Source of the DNA: Manihot esculenta
Lineage: Eukaryota; Streptophyta; Magnoliopsida; Malpighiales; Euphorbiaceae
Reading direction: 5' to 3'
DNA length: 64,000 nucleotides
NCBI RefSeq assembly: GCF_001659605.2
Contig: NC_035171.2
Location: forward strand, 10,794,614-10,858,613
The notes under the pieces are model-generated. The model was not told the origin of the DNA. It ran no database searches and saw nothing but the letters and a program-made list of their open reading frames with translations. The position numbers and the translations under genes were made by a program. Of this stretch, positions 25,448-34,267 are shown in pieces; the stretch's first letter is position 1, and each line of letters begins with the position of its first letter.

Positions 25448-25474
25448 GAAAGAAAAATAGATTAGTTAAATTGA

Positions 25475-25494
25475 TTCCCCGGCAACGGCGCCAA
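25475..25494 (-). other. Primer-binding site of the TR-GAG-like element
   Basis: On the minus strand TTGGCGCCGTTGCCGGGGAA begins four bases inside the 5' LTR end. This is the characteristic primer-binding site of Athila-type and related plant gypsy elements, and it fixes the element's strand. Confidence 0.85.
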
Positions 25495-25498
25495 TTTT

Positions 25499-27057
25499 TG
25501 ACAGTCGGTTGTCGAGGCCGGTCAAAAATAACCCTTTTGGTTACCAACAATTTAATAACTTGTAGACAGTGGCAAAGGGATCGTATCCACAGGGAATCAA
25601 TACTATTTATTCTTCTTATCAAGACCAAGTAAATAAAGAGACAATAAAAGTAAAATTGGGGGTTTTGAAGATTTGATGTCTAAACTAGAATTGAAAGCAA
25701 GCAAGTAAAGCAAGTAATAAAGTAAAGAGAAATCAATAATGAGAAAAGCCCAGTTGAAGAATTGGGTCCACTTTAGTTGTTGGGATTGATCATTGACACA
25801 AAAGATTCTTTTATTAGGTTCAATAAATTAGTTTAGGAGGTGGAAGAAGCTTCTCACCAACCAAATCCCTCCTTAAGCTTAGATCAATTAGGGAACGTCC
25901 TCTAATCAATCACTAATCAACAAATTGCCAAGGAACGTCCTTGGGCCATAGGCAACAAACAATTGTTGATTGCATTAAGAGAAAGAGAGACCTAATTCTA
26001 GCTACCCATAAGCATGGTGATATTGCTAGATTATGCAATTTCTTGGTTTTTTACACCAAGTGTTCTTGTGTGTGAACAATTCCAGCAATTACGGACTAAG
26101 AATTATCCAAACAAACAGATTTATAACTTTGCAATCAATAATCAATAGGCCAATTTGATTAAGATAACAAGGCAACAATTAATTAAGCACAAAATTGCAT
26201 AAATATTGATTAATAAAAGATTAACACAAAGGTTCAGATCTCACAATCCATGAACAACCAAAGTTTCACCTTATTCTTCAACTAGCAAAAGGGTTTCAGC
26301 CACTCATGGCTGAAACTAACATAAAAGAAAAGAAAGAAAACAAGAAAAAGGAAGAAGAAGGGCTGGCGCAAGGGCGCAGCTGCTGGTGCAGCTTCTGCCG
26401 TAGGTGTCTTGATCCAAGGATAGTCCCCCGAATTCCAGGATGTCTTCTTTGCTGGTTTGCATGCCTTTTTATAGGTGAAGAGGCTGCCCTATTTTTCCTT
26501 TTTAGTTTGGGACTCTTTTTTCCTATTTAGTCTTGAATTCTTGGAGGGCATTCTTGTCTTTTTATTTCTTGGCTTCCTGAATATGTAGGAGAGCTTGCTG
26601 AGGTGTACACAGGTGTTTCTGAGCTGTCCCACGTGTTTGGAGTGCGTGGGGATTCGTGTTGACCTGGTCAGCAAGTTTGGCAGATTTCTGCTGGTTTCTG
26701 CCTGCTGGTGCTGTTTGCCCGACGCTGTTTGGGCAAACAGGCTGTCTGGGATCAGTTTCTGCCTACATTCTGCCTTGCTTCGCTGTTTGCCTAGTGCTGT
26801 TTGGGCAAACAGTCTGGACAGCCAGCTTATCGCTTTTCTTCTTCTTCTCAGCTTCACTTTGGTTTGGGCAAACAAGTTGGGCAAACCATGCTTGTGCATC
26901 TTTACTCTCTTTTGGGCAGATTTAGAGCCATTTTTTGCCAAATTACCATTTTACTCCATTTTCTGCAAAATAAGATCAAAACCACAAAATTAGGCAGAAA
27001 ATATGTAAATTGACATAAATAACAATATAGAAAATGGGTCTAAATTTGGCTCTATCA
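25499..27057 (-). repeat. 5' LTR (right copy) of the TR-GAG-like element
   Basis: This is the partner of 20265-21823, with the same length of 1559 bp. It is followed on the right by target duplication GTAGC at 27058-27062 and then the last 24 bases of the interrupted solo LTR. Confidence 0.93.
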
Positions 27058-27086
27058 GTAGCGGTCCGGATTTCCGGGGCGTTACA

Positions 27087-29560
27087 ATTAAGGGAGGAAA
27101 ATTTTTGGGGTACATGGTGAGTGGTAAAGGCATTGAGCCCAATCCGGAAAAAGTAGAAGCCATATTGAATATGCCAGAACCGACCTGTGTAAGAGATGTT
27201 CAGAGACTAACCGGGAGAGTAGTAGTGCTTAACCGATTCATGTCGAGGTCGGCAGAAAAGTGCTTGCCATTCTTCAAAAAGTTGAGGAAAGTACCGAATT
27301 TCGAATGGACAGAAGATTGCCAAAAGGCCTTCTTAGAACTTAAGAAGTATCTTAGCTCGCCTCATGTGCTCAGCAGTCCCATAAAAGGAGAAGAACTTCT
27401 GATATATCTGGCGGCCTCAGAACAAGCAGTCAACGCAGTACTAGTAAGGGTGGAAGAAGAAGAACAGAAACCTGTTTTCTACGTTAGCAAGGTACTCAGA
27501 GACACTGAGGTCAGATATTCGAACATTGAAAAATTGGCTTACGCCTTATTGCTAGCGGTCCGGAAATTCAGAGTTTATCTAGAAGGCCACCAAGGAGTCG
27601 TGATGACAGACCAACCCTTAAAGAAGATTTTACATAGGCCGAAAACTTCAGGGCGGATGTTGGCATGGTCTGTAGAAATTAGCCCTTACTGTCTAGAGTA
27701 CCGACCTCGAACAGCTATAAAATCCCAAGCTCTGGCTGACTTCATAGCAGAATGCGCATTCAATGAGGAGAAAGGAGGATCATCCTCAGAGATATCAAGA
27801 AAGGGGGAAGAGAGAGAGCCCCCCAAGAATTTAGCTGGAAGCTGTATGTAGACGGAGCATCAGGTGCTGAGGGTAGTGGCGCTGGGATAATGCTTAAGGG
27901 GCTAGAAGGTTTTAAAGTATGTTATGCCTTGCGTCTAGAATTTACGGCTTCTAACAATATGGCCAAATACGAAGCCTTAGTAAATGGAATGTTGGTAGCT
28001 TCGGAGGTAGGGGTAACCGACCTTGAGGTGAATAGCGACTCTCAATTGGTAATCAACCAGGTGACGGGAGTATATCAAGCTAGGGACCCCATCATGCAGA
28101 ACTATCTTGATAAAGTAAAGACTATAGAAGCCGAGCTCACAGGTCGGGGAGTTATCGTCAGATTTCAAAGAATACCTCGGGATGAAAATGAGGAAGCAGA
28201 CCTGCTTAGTCGATTGACTAAAGAAGAGTTAGAACAGCTTCCCGATGAAGTATATATACAGCATGTCCGTACACCTGCTTTTAAAAAGACAAACACGGTA
28301 CTGCAGGTAGAACAGAGCCCAACTTGGATGACCCCATACCTGAGATACTTGGAGGAGGGTGAGCTCCCCAAAGATAAAGATGAAGCCAGAAAGATAGCAG
28401 CTCGTGCCGCCAACTACCAAGCAATAAGGGGAACCTTATACAGAAAAGGGAAGTCCAGCCCATGGCTCCGATGTGTGAGTCCGGAAGAAGCTGCAAAGGT
28501 AATGGAGGAAATACATAGAGGCCTATGTGGGGCTCACGAGGGAGCAGGGACATTAGCCAACAAAATATTCAGGCAAGGGTACTACTGGCCCACTGTTAAA
28601 AAAGAAGCAGAAGAGTTTGTCCGGAGGTGCGACGTATGTCAGAGATTTGCTAACACCATCAGAACCCCTGCCACTCCTCAAGCAAGCATATCCAGTCCAT
28701 GGCCTTTCTCACAATGGGGAATCGACATCCTGGGACCTTTCCCCAAGACTACGGGGCAAAGGAAATTCGTAGTGGTGGCTGTGGAATACTTCTCGAAATG
28801 GCCAGAGGCAGAAGCGATAGCCACAATCACAGCTCGAAAGATGATAGATTTCGTATGGGGACATATCATCTGCAGATTTGGCATACCTAGAGTACTTATC
28901 TCAGACAACGCCAGACAATTTGACTGCAGCATTTTCAGAGCATTCACGACGAACATGGGTATATGGCATAAGTTCTCCTCCGTGGCTCATCCTCAGACTA
29001 ACGACCAAACAGAAGTCACTAACAGGGCTATCCTTCAAGGATTAAAGAAAAGGCTGGATGGCGCAAATGAAAATTGGGCAGAAGAACTCAATAGCATACT
29101 ATGGGCACTCCGAACCACTCCCAGAGCGCCCACTAAAGAAACGCCGTTTGCACTTGCTTATGGCACAGAAGCAGTAGTCCCAGTTGAATTGCAGATCCCC
29201 ACTCATCGAGTCCAATTCGTTAGTGAGAATACCAATGAGGATAAGTTAAGAAGCAACCTGGATGCTCTTGAGGAAGTCAGGGAGGAAGCCCAAGTCCGAA
29301 CTGCCGCTTATCAACAACGAGTAGCGAGATATTACAACCAAAAGGTCAGAGAAAGAAGCTTAAAAGTGGGAGACCTGACCTTAAGAAACCTAGAAGCTAC
29401 AGGAAAAAGAGTGGCCGCAGGCAAGTTGGCACCGACCTGGGAAGGTCCTTTCAAGGTGACAAAAGTGGTCAGGCCAGGGGTATACCGAATCGAAGATATG
29501 CAAGGGAACCCCGAGCCCCACGCCTGGAACATCCAGCACCTAAAAAGGTATTTCCCTTGA
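27087..29560 (+). pseudogene. Tat-like pol, 3' part (RNase H and integrase), with frameshift
   Basis: This continues the polyprotein broken at 18047, resuming GGKFLGYMVSGKGIEPNPEK in phase. It contains the polymerase connection (FEWTEDCQKAF), the first RNase H-like region (VLRDTEVRYSNIEKLAYAL) and a second RNase H domain (LYVDGASG, MAKYEALVNG). The integrase has an HHCC zinc finger (H near 28507-28540, CDVCQRF) and DDE residues visible in GIDILGPFP, LISDNARQFDC and HPQTNDQTEVTNRA. The stop is at 29558-29560. A one-base loss in a run of C at about 27818-27823 shifts the frame at the start of the second RNase H domain, so the protein is broken there into two open frames (27105-27851 and 27890-29560). 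Apart from this the region is intact. Confidence 0.85.
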
Positions 29561-29790
29561 AATATTTGTAAAGAAAAACATTGTATTTTGACAAAAATGA
29601 ATAAATAAAAATTATTTATACAAATATGAGTTATCTTTATGAATAACATTCCTCCATAAAAAAGAAAGAACAGGGCTTAGAAAGATCCCTTGAAACAAGA
29701 CCTCAGTTAGGCACAAAACCAGCTGAGATGACGAAGCGACAGTAAGGCCAATGAGCCTGAATCTTGTACAAACACCTCAAGAAAACACAA

Positions 29791-30426
29791 AAAACTGCCG
29801 GCGGGGCCCCGAGGTCACCCCGGAACGGCCGGTGAGGATAAAAAAGATGCCTCCCGGAGCATGAAGACCGGGATCCCCTAGAACTCCCGGGTAAACAAAG
29901 AAGACCGGGATCCTCTAGAACTCCCGGGAAAACAAAACAAAAAACTGCCGGTGGGGCCCCGAGGTCACCCCGGAACGGCCGGTGAGGATCAAAAAGATGC
30001 CTCCCGGAGCATGAAGACCGGGATCCCCTAGAACTCCCTGGTAAACAAAGAAGACCGGGATCCCCTAGAACTCCCGGGAAAACAAAACAAAAAACTGCCG
30101 GCGGGGCCCCGAGGTCACCCCGGAACGGCCGGTGAGGATCAAAAAGATGCCTCCCGGAGCATGAAGACCGGGATCTCCTAGAACTCCCGAGTAAACAAAG
30201 AAGACCGGGATCCCCTAGAACTCCCGGGAAAACAAAACACAAAACTGCCGGCGGGGCCCTGAGCTCACCCCGGAACGGCCGGTGAGGATCAAAAAGATGC
30301 CTCCCGGAGCATGAAGACCGGGATCCCCTAGAACTCCCGGGTAAACAAAGAAGACCGGGATCCCCTAGAACTCCCGGGAAAACAAAACAAAAAACTGCCG
30401 GCGGGGCCCCGAGGTCACCCCGGAAC
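29791..30426 (+). repeat. 150-bp tandem repeat in the Tat-like element
   Basis: Units start at AAAACTGCCGG at 29791, 29941, 30091, 30241 and 30391. There are four full copies of exactly 150 bp and a partial fifth, with few substitutions. Each unit holds an internal 37-bp duplication (GAAGACCGGGATCC at 29863 and 29900 in the first unit). It is GC-rich and lies just after pol, where Tat elements often carry tandem arrays. Because 150 is divisible by three, open frames persist across units; the long minus-strand frame here is a by-product. Confidence 0.93.
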
Positions 30427-31132
30427 AAAAACAGTCAGGATCCCGTAAGATCTCCTAAAAACAAAAAATGGTCGGTGAAGGACTTAAGAGCTTCCCGAAA
30501 TGAAAATTCCCATATCATATGCAGGGACAACTTAACACACAGTTCCGACCTCACAAAAAAGAGAGGAGCCCAGAGCTACCAAGGCAAAATCAGGTTCCGA
30601 CCTCCTGAAGAGGTTCGGGGCACAATAGCCAAAAAGCGCCGACCTCGAAACAGACGCTAATGCTAAAAGATTGGCTATCGGGCAAAATGCCGAGCTCCCA
30701 GCTCGGATAGACCTATATTAAGCTCAAGGTCGAGCTCCCAGCTCGGATAGACTTGCATCCTCAAAAGCCCAAGGTATGAAGGCCAAAACAAAAGGCCGAG
30801 CTCCCTCTTTCAAAAGGCCCATAAACGAAGAAACCTGTAGGAGGACAAATGGAGGAGGAAAAGGCTATATTCCAAAATCAGTTTATCGGGAACAGACATC
30901 CAAATTCACAACCAAGAAGGAAAGGCTAAAAGCAAAAAACAGACATGTTAGTCGCCATTAAAAGGTATGAGATTTGATCTCTCAGACTATTAACTAAGAG
31001 CTGAGCTTGCAACTCAAGAGCAATCCAGAGCTTATGAATGAGAATACATAGTGTACAAATATGAGAAAAAAGATATTAGAGTACTTTGAGGAAAAAGAAA
31101 ACTGATATTCCATTACAAATAACTATTACAAA
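30427..31132 (+). other. Non-coding spacer of the Tat-like element
   Basis: This purine-rich spacer lies between the tandem repeats and the end of the antisense gene. It includes two copies, 40 bp apart (30691 and 30731), of a 22-bp word starting CGAGCTCCCAGCTCGG, each able to form a small hairpin. Short plus-strand frames (30475-30660, 30776-30961) are not supported by any recognisable domain. Confidence 0.5.
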
Positions 31133-34100
31133 TTATCCTTCTGACGAGGTGGGGGGATAAATAGTCCTTAAAGGACTTACATCAGTAAGAACACCCTCGC
31201 CTACATTATTTCTACTTGCAGTCACATTTGAAGGGAGCTCGGAATCCCTTGGATCAGAGCCCTCAACGTTTACAACAGGAGCTATCTCTGACTCAAGGTG
31301 GAGATCCTCCTTCTCAGAGTTAGGGTCATCCTTCCCCGACTCAAGGACTTCCACGTCCTCCCCCTCTAGCTCGGATTCTTCCGAAGAAGACTCAGCTGGC
31401 CGGCATATGTCCCTCTGGCAATCTCCTCGGGGCATAGGGAAATCATCCTCCCCATACAGCACTGGCTCGCCATCTGAGTCCACTTCGTACCTGCGAAGCT
31501 CGGCCAAAGGAGTATCAGGAGCGTGTCTGGCTTCTCTTAAGCCGCGATTGTAGCCGGTCACATACATACGGAAGGCTTTCTTAAGAATAGTCGATTTCAT
31601 TTCACCAGAAGCTTTATATTCATCGAGATGTTCCTCGCAGGCCTCAGCTACAAATTCCTTAAACTCAGAAGAGTCCTTGTAGTCCTGAAGATGAGCCTCA
31701 CAGGCCTGCTCGATCTTCTTTTTCAGCTCGTCAGACTCTTGATACTCCGCAATACATTGCTCGCGCACTAACTGAGCCTTATCTTCAACATGCTTTACTA
31801 CCCCGAGCAGGGCTGAACACTTGCGCTCTAAGGTCTTGACTTCATGGTTGAGTTGCTGGTGGCGAAGGTTGAACTCCTCAGCCGATGAAGCCAGGTCTCT
31901 GATACGATCAGAGCTCGTGCTCAACTCCTGCTCAAGGACCTCCACCCAAGCTAGGGCTGTTTCCCTCTGAGTTTTCACTTCCTCCAGATGAACCTGAAGT
32001 CCTTCAAAATCAGCCTTTAAGGCATCATATTGGCGTTGGACCTCAGTTTTTTGACTCATAGCCTCATCCCTTTCTTTAAGGGCCTCCGTCATAGAGGACA
32101 GCTGCTTTAAAACTCCTTCGCAGCGAACCTCCAAGGCAGCTGCCCTCTCATCAGACACTTTGAGAACTTCGCGAGTCTGAGACAGCTCTGCTTCTAAAGA
32201 CTTGATATGCCCTGCTGTCTCAGCCGCCTTCTCATTAGCCTTCTTAAGGGCCTCTAGCGCCGAATGCAGCTCCACTTGGAGGGACTGGATTTGCTCTCGA
32301 GCAGCTACCAGATTACCCCTTGCGTCACTGGTTGCAGATAAGTTCTCCTCCAGACGCGCCTCCTCAATCCGGCGGTCTACAGACTCCTGGAGGGAGCGAT
32401 CACGAGCATCCACCTCCATAAAGAGGCCCGTCACCTAAAAAGGAAGAACAACTGTCAGAAAAAGAAACGAAGCAAATCTACAGAGAGGTGAAAAAATAAC
32501 TTACCAGCAGAAGCATCTCTCTAATCGAAGACCCGAGCTCCTCACGAGAGCGAGATCGGAAGGAAACTTGCTCCTTGGTAGAACTGGCTAAGAGACCAGT
32601 CAGGGCAAGAAGACGAGGATCCGAAGCCTCTGTAGTTCCGCTGAACATTCGCTCTCTGAGAAGGTCAGCAACAGCACTAGCCGGAGATTCAGGAGTAATA
32701 TCCGACGCGTTCAGAAAGTTGTCAGAAGAAGACAACAAAGGCTCGACAGGAACACTTTTCCCCTTCCCAATGGAAGGAAGAGCTGGAGAAGATCCTGCGG
32801 CAGCCCTGGATTTCTTCCGAGCAGGAGATGGGGTAGATATTCCAGGGGGGGCTGGACGCTTGCCCCCGGTCTTTGATGGAATGTCCTCAGAACCCTCAGG
32901 TTCAGTCCTCACAGGGGCAGGAGCATCTCGGGTAGAAACCTCTGGAATTGGGTCCTCTATAAGGACGATCTCCAGCCCTGTCCCAGAGGCCTCCTTATCT
33001 TCAACAACGGGGGACTTAGACTTCCCCCTAATACCCTTTCAGGAGAATGGGCAATACCTTGCTCCACTTGTTCAGCACCTTGGGTCTGATCCACGATAGC
33101 TAGGGAGGCCTCCCTCACGACCTCTGAGGAGGCTGGAGTAGATCCAGACCCTTCAGCAGGCCTCGAAGTTGAGCTCGATCCACCTCGGCTAGACAGCCGA
33201 GATGACTTGGTGCTGCGAGAGCTTGGCTTCGAAGCTCTAGAAGAAGCTTTGGCGGGAGGTCGGCTAACCTTCTTGGAGGAAGCAGCTTGAACCATCTCCG
33301 CAGCAATCTCAGTCACTGAACGCCCATCCCCAAAGGCATCGAAAATGGCATGCATATTATCCCGAGACAGGACAAAGTTCTTGGGGAACTTGATGTCATC
33401 CATTTTTACCTCAGAAGCTGTAAAAGAAACAAAATTATAAAGAATCAGCATACTTTCCGATATTATGAGCAAAGAAGAAACAGAATAGTCGGACAAGGCA
33501 TTATACCCGTGTCCCGGATATCCCTAAGATTGGACGCGAACATACACTTCTCGACGTCATACTTCCTCTCAACGGAAGTCAGTCGAAGCAGCCCGACCTG
33601 CTCAATAAGACTCAATTGGGGCAGCTCGTTGCAACCCGGAAAGATCTCCCCCTAACCTAGATCCACCTCCCACGTTCAGGCGGACCCTAATTTTAACTCC
33701 ACCACAAGGAAATTCTCCATCCATCCCTTTATGGAGTCCTTGTACCCCGTGAAAAGAGATAACCCAGTACGGGGGGAAAAATAATAGAACTTTTGCACCG
33801 CCCTAACCAGACGGAAAAAAGTAACAAACAGACAAGCCGTGGGTGTAAAACCCCAACTCAGGCAGATAGACTCAAAACAGGACATGAACAAAATGGAATT
33901 TGGGGATAACATCCGAGGAGTTACCCCGAAGTATTCAAAGACCTCAATAAAGAAAGGGGTAAAAGGAAACGGTAGACCGAATTCTCTCTGCTTCAAGAAA
34001 AACACTATGCGACGACCCCCTTGGGGATCTACCAAACCCGGAGGGGGAGGGTAAGGAAGGACTATCCTTTCATTTGGAAGAGGCGCTCGAATGAAATACA

Positions 34101-34200
34101 ACGGAGCATCTAAAAGTCTCTGGGCAATATACTTAGTTATGTTGGAAGGTGTAATATGCGACTCAAGGTTAACAACATCAGGAAGCTTTAAACTTGCCAT
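31133..34200 (-). pseudogene. Antisense accessory gene of the Tat-like element (putative gypsy-type transposon protein)
   Basis: The minus strand carries a roughly 970-residue gene in three exons read from good splice sites: 34200-33507, 33417-32505 and 32434-31133. Intron 1 (GTATAA...TTTTACAG) and intron 2 (GTAAGT...TTTTTAG) both join in phase. The first exon resembles the plant 'putative gypsy type transposon' family (for example LPPPPGLVDPQGGRR-like context, GLPFPFTPFFIEVFEYFG). The middle is Ser/Pro-rich and basic. The last exon is a long coiled coil (about 290 residues rich in E, K, L, A) with an acidic C-terminus. Damage: two in-frame stops at about 33676 and 33652, and a one-base shift in a C run near 33024-33028. 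Such genes are known in antisense orientation after pol in Tat elements; their function is unknown. Introns are my inference. Confidence 0.75.
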
Positions 34201-34267
34201 GGAAGCACAAGGAAGCGTAATTTTAACAGTATTTCAAAACATTTTTAATTTTAAAACTCATATATAT

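Larger units (their letters stand above)
20265..27057 (-). mobile_element. Young non-autonomous LTR retrotransposon with gag remnant (TR-GAG-like)
   Basis: Two direct LTRs of 1559 bp each (20265-21823 and 25499-27057) bound a 3.7-kb interior. They are flanked by an exact 5-bp target duplication GTAGC (20260-20264 and 27058-27062). The element is read on the minus strand: its LTR starts TGATAGAGCC and ends CGACTGTCA. A primer-binding site lies beside the right-hand LTR and a polypurine tract beside the left-hand one. The interior encodes only gag-like fragments; protease, reverse transcriptase, RNase H and integrase are all missing, so movement would need enzymes supplied by another element. 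By eye the LTRs differ at one base (T at 21695, C at 26929), so the insertion is very recent. It sits inside the solo LTR at 18048-27086. Confidence 0.92.
18048..27086 (+). mobile_element. Solo LTR of a chromovirus family, inserted in Tat pol and itself split
   Basis: The insert begins TGTAATACCCGG and ends GGGGCGTTACA. It is flanked by ATTAG (18043-18047) and ATTAA (27087-27091), a 5-bp target duplication with one mismatch. Without the younger element nested inside it, it is about 2.24 kb and has no coding sequence. Copies of the same sequence occur at 34268-36482, 51781-53293 (inverted), 55084-57504 (inverted) and 58667-60900. The last of these directly follows the polypurine tract of a chromovirus pol, which identifies the family as an LTR. 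With no internal region present, this copy is a solo LTR, presumably left by recombination between two LTRs. Confidence 0.85.
14374..34267 (+). mobile_element. Ty3/gypsy LTR retrotransposon, Tat-like, nested and 3'-truncated
   Basis: The element is assembled from these parts: 5' LTR (14374-14868), primer-binding site (14870 on), gag-pol (14947-18047 continuing 27087-29560), a 150-bp tandem repeat block (29791-30426) and an antisense accessory gene (34200-31133). A long region after pol with tandem repeats and an antisense gene carrying the putative gypsy-type transposon domain is typical of the Tat lineage. The pol frame is split by the solo LTR at 18048-27086. No second copy of the 495-bp LTR is found to the right. 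The element is either truncated near 34235-34267, where another solo LTR begins, or its end was lost. A frameshift in the polyprotein and stops in the antisense gene show that it is inactive. Confidence 0.82.

Noticed and set aside
29703..30428. 241-residue open frame on the minus strand with repeated GRHLFDPHRPFRG-like units
   Set aside because: It is created by the 150-bp tandem array, whose period is divisible by three; no domain, no start context, and it lies in the untranslated part of a retrotransposon.
32575..33099. 174-residue plus-strand frame inside the antisense gene
   Set aside because: It is a shadow of the Ser/Pro-rich minus-strand exon; the minus strand has consistent splicing and family motifs.
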